64,000 bases of DNA from Fusobacterium naviforme (lineage in GTDB: Bacteria > Bacillota > Clostridia > Lachnospirales > Lachnospiraceae): assembly GCA_003014445.1 (NCBI GenBank), contig PYGH01000003.1, positions 62,001-126,000 of the forward strand, given 5' to 3'. Position 1 is the stretch's first letter; every line of letters starts with the position of its first letter. Below are positions 8,884 to 20,000 of this stretch, in pieces. The translations under genes and the position numbers were made by a program. The notes under the pieces are model-generated. The model ran no database searches and was not told the origin of the DNA. It was given only the letters and a program-made list of their open reading frames with translations.

Positions 8884-9390
8884 TCACTTCTCACCTCTCT
8901 GCTGTTCTTCTATATCCTGTTCTTCTCTCCCTGCAGACCTTGCGGCGTCCTTCCGCGTGTGTTTCCTTTTCGCCGGCTGCTTTCCTTTTGTTGCTGTCTT
9001 CTCTGCTCCCGCTGTCTTCTCTGCTCTCGCTTTCTTCTCCCCTGTCATCTCATAGCTCGCATCCAGAAGCCTGAGTACCAGCTCCTTCGGAACACTTCCG
9101 TCCAGAAGTATCGTGAGCCAATTCTGATGATTCATGTGGTAGCCCGGCAGAAAACCCGGTCTCTGCCTCAGATAATCCCCTTCCATCGGATCGCATTTCA
9201 CATTGAGAATATCGAGCGGTTCCTCCCCGCTCTGTCTGAGCTGCGACGCCGAGACCGACATCAGCACCGCATACCACTTGCGATTCTCCCGGTGACGCAG
9301 AACCCCCCAGTCCGGATACTGGCGCCAGAGGTACTCCGCAGCAGTCCCGTACTTCTTTTCAGCATAGTGAAGGATCTCAGCTCTGTTCAT
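8884..9390 (-). CDS. MmcQ/YjbR family protein with a lysine-rich C-terminal tail
   Basis: A 168-residue protein. The first 115 residues match the YjbR/MmcQ (CyaY-like fold) family: an N-terminal helix, the YPDW.V.RH.ENRKWYAV region, the segment around LNVKCDP, and PGYHMNHQNWLTI with NH and NW signatures. The last about 50 residues are a highly charged tail rich in Lys, Ala, Arg and Glu that the core family does not need; it could bind nucleic acid. The ATG at 9390 follows CAGGAGGAGC; the open frame continues upstream but only as a shadow of the acyltransferase gene. A small hairpin (9413-9426, GTCCGC/GCGGAC) followed by TTT on the minus strand lies in the 62-base gap before it. Function is unknown. 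Confidence 0.8.
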   Translation of the reverse strand: MNRAEILHYAEKKYGTAAEYLWRQYPDWGVLRHRENRKWYAVLMSVSASQLRQSGEEPLDILNVKCDPMEGDYLRQRPGFLPGYHMNHQNWLTILLDGSVPKELVLRLLDASYEMTGEKKARAEKTAGAEKTATKGKQPAKRKHTRKDAARSAGREEQDIEEQQRGEK

Positions 9391-9452
9391 CGCTCCGCTC
9401 CTCCTGATCAAAGTCCGCAGGCGGACACCAACTCTCCCATATGACCAGCAAA

Positions 9453-10487
9453 CTACCTGCCTCCCGTAAAGCAGCGATACAGGAAAGGCACATATTTCTT
9501 TCCGATGAGCTGCACGACAAATGCCAGCAGCACAATGAACCCCGGCATCAGAAGATACAGGATGAGGCTCACTGCCGCGCTGCCATGCCAGATGCTGTCC
9601 GCGAGCTTTGTGATGAGCCGCACCGGCGCAAAGTGAAGCGCATAGATCAGAAAAGTTTCCCGCACCAGCTCCGGCGGATGCGACAGGGAAATACAGCTGC
9701 AAAGCCACCACAGCGATGCCGCCCCGCTCATTCTGCAGAACACCAGAGGCAGATCATTCCCCGTCTTCAAGGCGACAAACTGCCACAGCAATGCGGAGAC
9801 GAAAAGAAAAACCGTCATACGCTCTCTCCCAAGGGGAGGCAGCAGGATATTCCTTCTGCCTCTCTCCCGGCAAACGATCACCATGCGGGCTGCCGTGAGG
9901 TAGTAGAGCAGCGCATCCGAATTCAGCGCGGTCGGATTCAATCGAAAGGCGATCACTACTGAGAGCAGCGCCGCCGAGAGCAGATAGCCCCTGAGACTTC
10001 TCGCACACAGGTATACAAGAGGTGAGAGCAGCACCAGCAGCAGGAGCTGAAAGATATACCAGAAGCCATAATTATAGTCGTACAGAAATACAGCGCGCAG
10101 GAGCTGCCGAAGGTTCAGCGGTACCACCCCCTTCCCCACCACTCTGCTGAGTCCTGGAATGCGGGAGGCGATGACATAGCCCAGATAATAGAGACTGTTC
10201 CACAGAAGATAGGGAACCAGGAGACTGCGTACTCTCCGCTTCCACTTCTTAAGCGTATCCGACAGCTCAAAATCCCGAAAAAAAAGAAGCGCAGAGAGCA
10301 TAAAGAAGCCCGGCACCGCGATTTGCGCGATGCCGCTTCCTATCACTCTCTCCGCTCTTCCGACAAAATGGTAGGGCCCTGCGCCTCCGAGGAACAGCTC
10401 CGCATTGTAGGAATGCGCACAAATCACCAGCAGCGTGTAGACAAAGCTCACCCAGCCGACATGATCCCAAAAACGCTCCTCTCTCAT
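9453..10487 (-). CDS. Acyltransferase family 3 integral membrane protein
   Basis: A 344-residue polytopic membrane protein with about ten hydrophobic segments. The N-terminal WVSFVYTLLVICAHSYN segment carries the His that is conserved as the catalytic residue in acyltransferase-3/WecH/OafA-type enzymes, which acetylate or succinylate surface carbohydrates or lipids. The ATG at 10487 is chosen over a GTG two codons earlier because CGGAG precedes it by five bases. No SGNH esterase domain is attached. Acceptor unknown; it lies away from the two glycan clusters in this window. Confidence 0.8.
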   Translation of the reverse strand: MREERFWDHVGWVSFVYTLLVICAHSYNAELFLGGAGPYHFVGRAERVIGSGIAQIAVPGFFMLSALLFFRDFELSDTLKKWKRRVRSLLVPYLLWNSLYYLGYVIASRIPGLSRVVGKGVVPLNLRQLLRAVFLYDYNYGFWYIFQLLLLVLLSPLVYLCARSLRGYLLSAALLSVVIAFRLNPTALNSDALLYYLTAARMVIVCRERGRRNILLPPLGRERMTVFLFVSALLWQFVALKTGNDLPLVFCRMSGAASLWWLCSCISLSHPPELVRETFLIYALHFAPVRLITKLADSIWHGSAAVSLILYLLMPGFIVLLAFVVQLIGKKYVPFLYRCFTGGR

Positions 10488-10535
10488 AGGCACTCCGCTT
10501 CCGTTCCGCTTCAGGGCAAAATAAGCTCCTCTCCC

Positions 10536-10564
10536 ATCTTACACAGGAAAGCTGTACCACGCAA
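10536..10564 (-). promoter_or_regulatory. Possible promoter of the acyltransferase gene
   Basis: On the minus strand TTGCGT, 17 bp, TAAGAT, in the short gap after the AGCS transporter gene. The match is moderate (3/6 and 4/6), so this is a candidate only. Confidence 0.35.
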
Positions 10565-10575
10565 GACGCGCGCTC

Positions 10576-12009
10576 TTATTTTCCGCCCTGCGCTCTCCGC
10601 GAGTAGTGCGCCTCATAGTCCTTCAGCGCCTCAATCGCTTCTCTTGACAGCGGATACATCACAAGAATATTGAAAATCGTCATAAGGCCGATGCCGACAT
10701 CACTCAAATCCCAGACTACCGTGTAGGAGGCCAGACCGCCGATAAAGAGCATCAGGAGCGCCAGCAGCTTATACGCGGTCTGTGACTGCCAGCTGTCCCC
10801 GAAGAGATAGGCCACGTTTGAGCGCGCATAGAAGAGCACGCCGATAAAGGTCGAGAAGCTGAACAGCCACAGGATCAGAGCTATAAAGAGCACGCCGAAG
10901 CGGCCGAAGTGATACTGCATCGCAGTCTGCAGCAAATCCATGCCGCCGAGCCCTGCGAGCTCCGACTCCGGCACAAGCAGCATGATCAGGGCCGTGCAGC
11001 TGCATATCACGATGGTGTCAATAAAGACACCCATCGCCTGAAAGAGCCCCATCTTCACCGGATGACTCGCATCCGCAGCTGCAGCCGCGCAGGGTGCAGA
11101 GCCGGAGCCTGCCTCATTGGAGAAGAGACCGCGCTTCACACCGTTCATCATAACTGCGCCAAAGCCGCCGGCAGCGACCTGCCGGAAACCAAACGCCTCT
11201 GAAAAAATGCGGTGAAAAACAGCCGGGAGCAGCGCCGCATTCTTAAGAATCACAAAGACTGTCAGGGCAAAGTAGAGTCCCGCCATCACCGGCACGACCA
11301 GATCCAGCACCCGCACCGTCGCATACTTTCGCAGCACAATCACCGCTGCGATCAGCACAAGCGCAATGGTCGTATAGAGCGGCGGAATCTGAAAGGCATT
11401 CTCAAAGGCCGAGGAAACCGAATTGCCGATCACCTGGCTGATGCCACACCAGCAGATGAGACCGGAGAGCGCAAAGAGCGCCGCGATCAGATTTCTGCCG
11501 CTCTTCTTTTTGTCCCGGTTAAAAAAGTCATGAATATAGTAGGCCGGCCCGCCGCGGTAGCCCCCATAGAGCGGATCCTCCGTCTTATGCATCTGTGCAA
11601 GTGTTCCCTCCACAAAGGCAGTGGAGGAGCCTATGATCGCAGTGAGCCACATCCAGAACACCGCTCCGGCACCTCCGGCGGAAATGGCCGCCACAACACC
11701 GACCAGATTTCCCATGCCCACGCGGGTTGCAGTGGAAACAATCAGAGTCTGGATGCCTGAGAGCTTCCCGCTCTTCAGATCGCCGGCATCTCTCCCGCTC
11801 GGCTTCTCCAGCATGACACCAAGCATCTCCCGGAACAGCCTGACCGGCATGAGTCTCGTGCGGAAGGTGTAGAAAATACCCGCCGGAATCAGAAGCAGCA
11901 CCATGAGAGACAGCCCCAGCCCGCCGCCGTCCGGAAGAGGAATCGTCACCAGATCGCCCCAGAGAAAGGCATTTACCGCCTCAATAACATTGACCAGAAT
12001 TGTCACCAT
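10576..12009 (-). CDS. Alanine/glycine:cation symporter (AGCS) family protein
   Basis: A 477-residue sodium-coupled amino acid permease. It shows the family hallmarks: about ten membrane helices, the TRVGMGNLVGVVAAISAGG segment followed by GAVFWMWLTAIIGSSTAFVEGTLAQ (the AGCS signature region), and a NEAGSGSAP motif at about residues 298-306. AGCS members take up alanine, glycine or related small amino acids. It has its own upstream promoter and is single, with no glycine-riboswitch-like tandem structure seen in the leader. Confidence 0.92.
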   Translation of the reverse strand: MVTILVNVIEAVNAFLWGDLVTIPLPDGGGLGLSLMVLLLIPAGIFYTFRTRLMPVRLFREMLGVMLEKPSGRDAGDLKSGKLSGIQTLIVSTATRVGMGNLVGVVAAISAGGAGAVFWMWLTAIIGSSTAFVEGTLAQMHKTEDPLYGGYRGGPAYYIHDFFNRDKKKSGRNLIAALFALSGLICWCGISQVIGNSVSSAFENAFQIPPLYTTIALVLIAAVIVLRKYATVRVLDLVVPVMAGLYFALTVFVILKNAALLPAVFHRIFSEAFGFRQVAAGGFGAVMMNGVKRGLFSNEAGSGSAPCAAAAADASHPVKMGLFQAMGVFIDTIVICSCTALIMLLVPESELAGLGGMDLLQTAMQYHFGRFGVLFIALILWLFSFSTFIGVLFYARSNVAYLFGDSWQSQTAYKLLALLMLFIGGLASYTVVWDLSDVGIGLMTIFNILVMYPLSREAIEALKDYEAHYSRRAQGGK

Positions 12010-12090
12010 ACCGACCCCCTAAGTAAAAACATGATTGTTCATCGAATCAACGCTTTGTCCCGCAAAAGTTTAAACCAATAAAACATCAAG

Positions 12091-12119
12091 AGTATAGCAT
12101 CTTGGAACCCCAAATGCAA
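12091..12119 (-). promoter_or_regulatory. Promoter of the AGCS transporter gene
   Basis: On the minus strand TTGCAT, 17 bp, TATACT. The -10 box is good and the -35 box weak. It lies just after the tuf terminator, leaving a leader of about 75 bases. Confidence 0.5.
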
Positions 12120-12140
12120 GCATCTGCATTTTAAGCAAAG

Positions 12141-12167
12141 CAAAAGGAGAGATGCAGGCATCTCTCC
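12141..12167 (-). terminator. Rho-independent terminator of tuf / str operon
   Basis: A perfect 10-bp inverted repeat (GGAGAGATGC / GCATCTCTCC) with a very short centre, followed on the minus strand by TTTTGCTTTG. It lies 29 bases past the tuf stop and closes the ribosomal-elongation factor block. Confidence 0.85.
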
Positions 12168-12196
12168 CTCTGAATATATCTTATTATGATTCAGAA

Positions 12197-13396
12197 TCAG
12201 TCAAGAATCTTGACAACTCTGCCGGATCCAACGGTTCTGCCGCCCTCACGGATAGCGAAACGGAGACCCTGCTCGCAGGCGATCGGGTGGATGAGCTCAA
12301 CAGTCATCTCAACGTTGTCGCCCGGCATGCACATCTCGGTGCCTTCCGGAAGTACGCAGACACCGGTAACGTCAGTGGTTCTGAAGTAGAACTGCGGACG
12401 ATAGTTGTTGAAGAACGGAGTGTGACGGCCGCCCTCGTCCTTGGTCAGTACGTACACCTGAGCGGTGAACTTGGTGTGGCAGGTAACGGTGCCCGGCTTA
12501 GCGAGAACCTGACCGCGGATGATATCCTCTCTGTTGACGCCGCGGAGAAGGAGACCAACGTTATCACCAGCCTCAGCATAGTCAAGCAGCTTACGGAACA
12601 TCTCGATACCGGTGACGACAGTCTTTCTCTTGTCCTCCTTGATACCGACAAGCTCAACCTCGTCGTTCAGCTTCAGGGTACCACGCTCAACACGGCCGGT
12701 AGCAACGGTACCACGACCGGTGATCGTGAAGACATCCTCGACCGGCATCAGGAACGGCTTGTCGTTCTCGTGCTCCGGCTCCGGGATAGCGGTATCAACA
12801 GCATCCATGAGCTCCATGATCTTGTCTCCCCACGGTCCGTTCGGATCCTCGAGAGCCTTCAGAGCGGAACCGCGGACAACCGGAACATCATCGCCCGGGA
12901 ACTCATACTCGTTCAGAAGATCTCTGATCTCCATCTCAACGAGGTCAAGGAGCTCCTCATCATCAACCATGTCGCACTTGTTCATGAATACGACAACATA
13001 CGGAACGTTAACCTGGCGAGCGAGCAGGATGTGCTCACGGGTCTGCGCCATAACACCGTCGGTAGCAGCAACAACCAGGATCGCTCCATCCATCTGAGCA
13101 GCACCGGTGATCATGTTCTTGACATAGTCAGCATGGCCGGGGCAGTCAACGTGCGCATAGTGACGCGCATTGGTCTCGTACTCAACGTGGGAGGTGCTGA
13201 TCGTGATTCCACGCTCTCTCTCCTCCGGAGCCTTATCGATGTTCTCAAAGTCGACGATCTTGTTGGTATCAGACGGAAGCCTGGTTGCAAGAACCTTCGT
13301 AATAGCTGCGGTCAGAGTGGTTTTACCGTGGTCAACGTGTCCGATGGTTCCAATGTTGCAATGCGGCTTGCTTCTGTCAAATTTTGCTTTTGCCAT
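12197..13396 (-). CDS. tuf: Translation elongation factor Tu
   Basis: The 399-residue GTPase that delivers aminoacyl-tRNA to the ribosome. The G-domain motifs are intact: [10 protein letters not shown] (P-loop, about 19-28), [12 protein letters not shown] (G3), NKCDMVD (G4) and SALK (G5); beta-barrel domains 2 and 3 follow, ending in VGSGRVVKI. Length is as expected. It follows fusA at a distance of 127 bases with its own strong promoter in the gap, so it can be made in excess of the rest of the str operon, as is usual for EF-Tu. Confidence 0.99.
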   Translation of the reverse strand: MAKAKFDRSKPHCNIGTIGHVDHGKTTLTAAITKVLATRLPSDTNKIVDFENIDKAPEERERGITISTSHVEYETNARHYAHVDCPGHADYVKNMITGAAQMDGAILVVAATDGVMAQTREHILLARQVNVPYVVVFMNKCDMVDDEELLDLVEMEIRDLLNEYEFPGDDVPVVRGSALKALEDPNGPWGDKIMELMDAVDTAIPEPEHENDKPFLMPVEDVFTITGRGTVATGRVERGTLKLNDEVELVGIKEDKRKTVVTGIEMFRKLLDYAEAGDNVGLLLRGVNREDIIRGQVLAKPGTVTCHTKFTAQVYVLTKDEGGRHTPFFNNYRPQFYFRTTDVTGVCVLPEGTEMCMPGDNVEMTVELIHPIACEQGLRFAIREGGRTVGSGRVVKILD

Positions 13397-13460
13397 TTTT
13401 CTATCCTCCTTGGATGAAATCTGATTTTCTGTTCAGATTTTATAAAATAGACTGATATGA

Positions 13461-13489
13461 ATTATATCCCAGAAACGGTGGTTTATCAA
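13461..13489 (-). promoter_or_regulatory. Internal promoter of tuf
   Basis: On the minus strand TTGATA, 17 bp, TATAAT (11 of 12 consensus bases). It stands between fusA and tuf, with a leader of about 60 bases before the tuf start. Confidence 0.85.
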
Positions 13490-13496
13490 GGGCTTT

Positions 13497-13513
13497 CGGG
13501 GCTCAAAGCCCCG
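13497..13513. other. GC-rich hairpin after fusA (CGGGGCT/AGCCCCG)
   Basis: A seven-base-pair stem with a three-base loop, ten bases past the fusA stop and just upstream of the tuf -35 box. No T-run follows, so it is not a standard terminator. A closely similar hairpin (CGGGGC TCT GCCCCG) lies upstream of rpsG at 16161-16175. It may stabilise or process the 3' end of the fusA message. Confidence 0.5.
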
Positions 13514-13523
13514 CCCTCATCAT

Positions 13524-15647
13524 TCATTTTCTGTCGGAAAGTACCTTTTCGGAGATGCTCTTCGGCACCGGCTCATACTTCTCAAAGAACATGGAGTAGT
13601 TGCCGCGTCCCTGCGTTCCGGAGCGAAGATCGGTGGAATAGCCGAACATCTCGGAGAGCGGAACAAATGCCTTGATCATCTTGCCGCCGGAGATATCCTC
13701 AAAGCCCTCGACGCGTCCGCGGCGGGAGTTGATATCACCGACAACGAAGCCCATGTAGTCCTCCGGAATGGTGATCTCAACCTTCATGATCGGCTCAAGC
13801 AGAACCGGATTGCCCTTGTGCATGGCATCCTTAAACGCGAGAGATCCTGCGATGTGGAAAGCCATCTCGGAGGAGTCGACCTCATGGTAGGAACCGTCGT
13901 AGACCGTCGCCTTGACACCGAGCACCGGATATCCGCCCAGAATGCCACTCTTCGCAGCCTCCTGAATGCCCTCGTCGATCGGTCCGATGTACTCCTTCGG
14001 AATCGCACCGCCGGTGACGGCATTTACAAACTCGTAGGTGGTCTCCGCGTTTGCATCCATCGGCTCAAAGCGTACCTTACAATGTCCGTACTGACCCTTA
14101 CCGCCAGACTGCTTGACGTACTTGGACTCGACATCGACAGCCTTGGTGAAGGTCTCCTTGTAGGCAACCTGCGGGGCTCCGACATTTGCCTCGACGCTGT
14201 ATTCGCGGAGCAGTCTGTCGACGATGATCTCCAGGTGAAGCTCACCCATGCCGGAGATGATGGTCTGACCGGTCTCCGCATTGGTCGTCGCATGGAAGGT
14301 CGGATCCTCCTCGGCGAGCTTTGCCAGCGCGTCGATCATCTTGGTCTGGCCAGCCTTGGTCTTCGGCTCGATTGCGATGTCGATAACCGGCTTCGGAATC
14401 TCGAGAGACTCAAGGATTACCGGGTGCTGCTCGTCGCAGAGCGTGTCGCCGGTGGAGGTGGACTTGAAGCCAACCGCTGCGGCGATATCACCGGAATAAA
14501 CCTTCTCGAGCTCCATTCTCTTGTTCGCGTGCATCTGCAGGATACGACCGACGCGCTCCTTCTTCCCCTTGGTGGAGTTCAGAACATAGGAGCCGGTGTT
14601 CAGCGTACCGGAGTAGACGCGGAAGAACGCGAGACGACCTACAAACGGGTCGGAAATAATCTTAAATGCCAGAGCGGAGAAAGGCTCGGAATCGGAAGAG
14701 ATTCTCTCATCCGGCTCTCCCTCGGGCGTGGTTCCCTTGATCGGCGGGATGTCAACCGGAGACGGCATGTACTCGACGACCGCGTCCAGAGCCTTCTGCA
14801 CACCCTTGTTGAAGTGCGCGGTTCCGCAGCATACCGGGACGGCCTCGTTCCGGCAGGTTCCCTTACGGAGTCCAGCCTTCAGCTCATCGATGGACAGCTC
14901 CTCCCCCTCGAGATACTTCTCCATGAGGTTTTCATCGAGGTCGCAGATCTGCTCCACCATCTTGGTGTGCCACTCCTCCGCCTCATCCTTCATATCTTCC
15001 GGAATATCGACAACGGAGATGTCCTCGCCCTTATTGTCATTGTAGATGTAAGCCTGCATCTCCATCAGGTCGATGATGCCCTGGAAGTCGCTCTCCTTGC
15101 CGATCGGCAGCTGGATGCACACCGGGTTCTTGCCGAGACGATGCTCGATCTGGTCAACCGTCATGAAGAAGTCCGCACCCATGATGTCCATCTTGTTAAT
15201 GAAGGCCATTCTCGGGACCTGATACGTGTCGGCCTGACGCCACACGTTCTCGGACTGGGGCTCAACGCCGCCCTTTGCATCGAAGACTCCGACTGCGCCG
15301 TCCAGAACGCGCAGGGAGCGCTCAACCTCTATGGTGAAGTCGACGTGTCCGGGGGTGTCGATGATGTTGATGCGGTGCGGAAGCGCACCGGGCTTTGTCT
15401 TGGTCTTCTCCTGCAGCGTCCAATGGCAGGTTGTCGCCGCGGAGGTGATGGTGATGCCACGCTCTTGCTCCTGCTCCATGTAGTCCATGGTCGCAGTGCC
15501 CTCGTAGGTCTCACCGATCTTGTAGTTAACACCAGTGAAATACAGAATACGCTCGGACAATGTCGTCTTACCGGCATCGATATGAGCCATAATTCCTATA
15601 TTTCTGGTCCTCTCAAGAGGATACTCACGATCTTTTGTAGCAGCCAC
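13524..15647 (-). CDS. fusA: Translation elongation factor G
   Basis: The 707-residue translocase GTPase. Visible motifs are [19 protein letters not shown] (P-loop), the [12 protein letters not shown] switch I region, [21 protein letters not shown] (G3) and [10 protein letters not shown] (G4), followed by domains II to V with the GGKGQYGHC segment of domain IV. The start is a GTG preceded by AGGAGGAAACCCA. It lies 15 bases after rpsG in the usual str order rpsL-rpsG-fusA-tuf. Confidence 0.99.
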   Translation of the reverse strand: MAATKDREYPLERTRNIGIMAHIDAGKTTLSERILYFTGVNYKIGETYEGTATMDYMEQEQERGITITSAATTCHWTLQEKTKTKPGALPHRINIIDTPGHVDFTIEVERSLRVLDGAVGVFDAKGGVEPQSENVWRQADTYQVPRMAFINKMDIMGADFFMTVDQIEHRLGKNPVCIQLPIGKESDFQGIIDLMEMQAYIYNDNKGEDISVVDIPEDMKDEAEEWHTKMVEQICDLDENLMEKYLEGEELSIDELKAGLRKGTCRNEAVPVCCGTAHFNKGVQKALDAVVEYMPSPVDIPPIKGTTPEGEPDERISSDSEPFSALAFKIISDPFVGRLAFFRVYSGTLNTGSYVLNSTKGKKERVGRILQMHANKRMELEKVYSGDIAAAVGFKSTSTGDTLCDEQHPVILESLEIPKPVIDIAIEPKTKAGQTKMIDALAKLAEEDPTFHATTNAETGQTIISGMGELHLEIIVDRLLREYSVEANVGAPQVAYKETFTKAVDVESKYVKQSGGKGQYGHCKVRFEPMDANAETTYEFVNAVTGGAIPKEYIGPIDEGIQEAAKSGILGGYPVLGVKATVYDGSYHEVDSSEMAFHIAGSLAFKDAMHKGNPVLLEPIMKVEITIPEDYMGFVVGDINSRRGRVEGFEDISGGKMIKAFVPLSEMFGYSTDLRSGTQGRGNYSMFFEKYEPVPKSISEKVLSDRK

Positions 15648-15662
15648 TGGGTTTCCTCCTAA

Positions 15663-16337
<675 letters not shown>

Positions 16338-16757
16338 TTACTTCTTCGCCTTCGGTCTCTTTGCTCCGTACTTGGAACGGGCCTGCTGACGGTTTGCGAC
16401 GCCTGCGGTATCCAGAGTTCCACGTACAATGTGGTAACGGGTACCCGGCAGATCCTTGACTCTTCCGCCTCTGATCAGGACCACGCTGTGCTCCTGAAGG
16501 TTGTGACCCTCACCCGGAATGTAACTGGTAACCTCGATTCCGTTGGAAAGACGCACTCTCGCGATCTTACGAAGCGCAGAGTTCGGCTTCTTCGGTGTCG
16601 CAGTCTTGACTGCTGTGCAAACACCTCTCTTCTGCGGGCAGTTGTCGACTACCGCCTTCTTATGAAGCGAGTTAAAGCTTCTCAGAAGTGCCGGAGCCTT
16701 CGGCTTGCGCTCAGAAGTCTGTCTGCCTTTTTTTACAAGCTGGTTGAATGTAGGCAT
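16338..16757 (-). CDS. rpsL: 30S ribosomal protein S12
   Basis: A 139-residue decoding-centre protein. It begins [13 protein letters not shown] and contains [19 protein letters not shown] and [17 protein letters not shown], the two loops where streptomycin-resistance mutations arise; both have wild-type residues. The ATG at 16757 follows AGGAGGTGAACAAAGA; the frame is open further upstream but only through leader sequence. First gene of the str operon, behind a perfect consensus promoter. Confidence 0.99.
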   Translation of the reverse strand: MPTFNQLVKKGRQTSERKPKAPALLRSFNSLHKKAVVDNCPQKRGVCTAVKTATPKKPNSALRKIARVRLSNGIEVTSYIPGEGHNLQEHSVVLIRGGRVKDLPGTRYHIVRGTLDTAGVANRQQARSKYGAKRPKAKK

Positions 16758-16882
16758 TCTTTGTTCACCTCCTGTGATATTTGTCTGCGGTTGCTGTTCT
16801 GCAGTTTGCTCTGTGCTCCTGTTCTGCCCTCTCCGCCTTTCCACTCTGCATCGGCCGCCATCCAAAGCATCGTTCAAAGCAT

Positions 16883-16917
16883 AAAAAGATATGGCATACC
16901 CGGAGGCACGCCATATC
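16883..16917 (-). terminator. Strong hairpin plus T-run between rpoC and rpsL, at the rpsL transcription start
   Basis: On the minus strand GATATGGCGTGCC (16917-16905), a TCCG loop, GGTATGCCATATC (16900-16888), then TTTTT. This 13-bp stem (two G-T wobbles) looks like a Rho-independent terminator for rpoBC. It also starts directly after the -10 box of the rpsL promoter, so it would form the very 5' end of the str operon transcript. Confidence 0.8.
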
Positions 16918-16946
16918 ATTATAGAAACGATACAATTTCATGTCAA
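16918..16946 (-). promoter_or_regulatory. Promoter of the str operon (rpsL-rpsG-fusA-tuf)
   Basis: On the minus strand TTGACA (16946-16941), exactly 17 bp, TATAAT (16923-16918): a perfect vegetative consensus. It lies 69 bases after the rpoC stop. Confidence 0.9.
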
Positions 16947-17015
16947 GCAGATTTTCTTTCTGCCTGTGAGAACCCGCCGAAGCTGCGGCTCTTTACTCTG
17001 CACATCAGACTGCGC

Positions 17016-20000
17016 TCAGTCCTCTGTCACCGGAAGCAGCTCCTCTGCAAAGGACTCGGCCGCATCCTGAGTCTCATCCAGAATATCCAGCACCTCCGGC
17101 TCCTCCTCCGGATAGTCCTCCTCGCCGGAGAGATCTGTGTCCAGCTTTACATTTCTGTAGCGCTTCATGCCGGTACCTGCCGGAATGAGCTTACCGATGA
17201 GGACATTCTCCTTCAGTCCGATCAGGTGATCGGTCTTTCCGTTGATTGCCGCCTCAGTGAGCACCTTGGTCGTCTCCTGGAAGGACGCAGCGGAGAGGAA
17301 GGAATCTGTCGCGAGCGAAGCCTTGGTGATACCAAGCATAATGCGCTTTCCGAGAGCAGGCGCCTTGCCCTCCTGGGAAAGCCTGTCATTCATCGCGTTG
17401 AATTCCAGCACGTCCATGTTGATGCCGGGAAGGACACTCGACTCACCCGGCTCGTCCACACGGATCTTCTTCAGCATCTGGCGGACGATCACCTCAATGT
17501 GCTTGTCATTGATCTCAACACCCTGCAGACGGTACACTCTCTGCACCTCGCGGAGCATATAATCCTGAACCGCGCGCACACCCTTGATCTTCAGCACATC
17601 GTGCGGATTCAGAGAGCCGCTCGTCAGCTCATCTCCCGCCTGAAGCACATCTCCGGTCTCTACCACAATGTGGGAGCTGTACGGGATCAGATAGGTCTTG
17701 GAGTTTCCGTCATCCGGATTGGTGACGACGATCTCTCTCTTCTTCTTGGTGTCGCGAAGCTCCACCACACCCGGAATCTCGGTGATGATCGCAAGACCCT
17801 TCGGCTTACGCGCCTCAAACAGCTCCTCGACACGGGGAAGACCCTGGGTGATATCGCCGCCCGCGACACCTCCCGTGTGGAAGGTTCTCATGGTCAGCTG
17901 CGTACCAGGCTCACCGATGGACTGCGCCGCGATGATTCCGACCGCCTCACCGACCTGAACCGCCTGTCCGGTCGCCATGTTCGCGCCGTAGCACTTCGCA
18001 CAGATTCCATTCATGCACTTGCAGGTCAGGATGGTGCGGATCTTTACCGTCTTTCTTCCGGTCTTCTCGAGCACCTTCATCACCGCCTCGGCGCGCTTTG
18101 GCGTCACCATGTGATTGGCCTTCACAACTACCTCGTTGGTGTCCGGGTCTACGATGGTCTCCGCAATATAGCGCCCCGTGATGCGGTCCTGGAGCCCCTC
18201 GATGGTCTCCTTCCCGTCCATGAAGGCCTTGATCTCCATGTTTGGAATCTCTCCGCCCTCGCAGCAGTCCACCTCCCGAACGATGAGATCCTGGGAGACA
18301 TCGACGAGACGTCTGGTCAGGTAACCGGAGTCCGCTGTGCGGAGCGCCGTGTCGGAGAGTCCCTTGCGGGCGCCGTGTGCAGAGATGAAATACTCCAGAA
18401 CATCCAGTCCCTCGCGGAAATTACTCGTGATCGGAAGCTCGATTGTATGTCCCGTCGTATCCGCCATCAGGCCTCGCATGCCTGCGAGCTGCTTGATCTG
18501 CTTATCGGAACCACGCGCTCCGGAATCCGCCATCATGAAGATGTTGTTGTACTGATCGAGCCCCGCCATCAGATCTTTCGTGAGCTGCTCATCCGTCTTC
18601 TGCCAGGTCTTGATGACCTCCTTGTAGCGCTCCTCATTCGTCGCAAGTCCGCGGCGGTAGTTGCGGGAGATCTTCTCGACCGTCGCCTGCGCCTCCGCGA
18701 TGAGGCGCTTTTTGGACTCCGGCACAGTCATATCTGAGATAGACACCGTCATACCGGCGAGCGTGGAATACTTGTAGCCGATCGCCTTGATATCGTCCAG
18801 CACCTCCGCGGTGCGGGAGAGCCCGTGCACATTGATCACCTTCTCAAGGATCTGCTTGCACTGCTTCTTCTTTACAAGGAAATCAATCTCCGGCTTCAGT
18901 TCATTCCCCGGAATGCTTCTGTCAACAAAGCCCAGATCCTGCGGAATGATCTCATTAAAGAGAATGCGTCCCACAGAGCTGTCCTGAACCTCCGACAGAG
19001 TTCTTCCGTCCGCAAGCGTCTTTGAGATGCGCACACGGATCTTCGACTGCAGCGTGACCTCATGGTTTGCGTAGGCGAGCAGGGCCTCATTCGGGCTCTT
19101 AAAGCACATGCCCTCGCCCTTCTCTCCGTCTCTCTGCTGCGTCAGATAGTAAATTCCGAGCACCATGTCTTGAGACGGAACCGCAACCGGGCCGCCGTCG
19201 GAGGGCTTTAAGAGGTTGTTCGGAGAGAGCATCAGGAAGCGGCACTCCGCCTGCGCCTCCACGGAGAGCGGCAGATGCACCGCCATCTGGTCTCCGTCAA
19301 AGTCCGCGTTGAAGGCGGTGCAGACAAGCGGATGAAGCTTGATCGCCTTGCCCTCGACGAGAATGGGCTCGAAGGCCTGAATGCCGAGCCGGTGCAGCGT
19401 AGGCGCACGGTTCAGCATAACAGGGTGCTCCTTAATTACCTCCTCGAGCACGTCCCAGACCTCGGTCTGCATGCGCTCCACCATCTTCTTTGCGCTCTTT
19501 ACATTGTGCGCGGTGCCGCTCTCCACCAGCTCCTTCATAACAAAGGGCTTGAAGAGCTCAATCGCCATCTCCTTCGGGAGACCGCACTGATAGATCTTCA
19601 GCTCCGGTCCCACGACGATAACCGAACGGCCCGAGTAGTCGACGCGCTTTCCGAGCAGGTTCTGACGGAAACGTCCCTGCTTTCCCTTCAGCATATCGGA
19701 GAGGGACTTCAGCGCTCTGTTTCCGGGCCCCGTGACCGGACGGCCTCTTCTGCCGTTATCGATCAGTGCGTCCACCGCCTCCTGCAGCATCCTCTTCTCA
19801 TTGCGGACAATGATGTCCGGAGCTCCGAGCTCCAGAAGACGCGCGAGACGGTTGTTTCTATTGATAATTCTGCGGTACAGATCGTTCAGATCACTGGTAG
19901 CAAAGCGGCCGCCGTCCAGCTGTACCATGGGACGGATATCCGGCGGAATCACCGGAACGATGCTCAGAATCATCCACTCCGGACGGTTCCCGGACTTGCG

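Noticed and set aside
12010-12090. Glycine riboswitch before the AGCS transporter gene
   Set aside because: The leader is too short for the tandem aptamer, and the conserved core bases are not visible.
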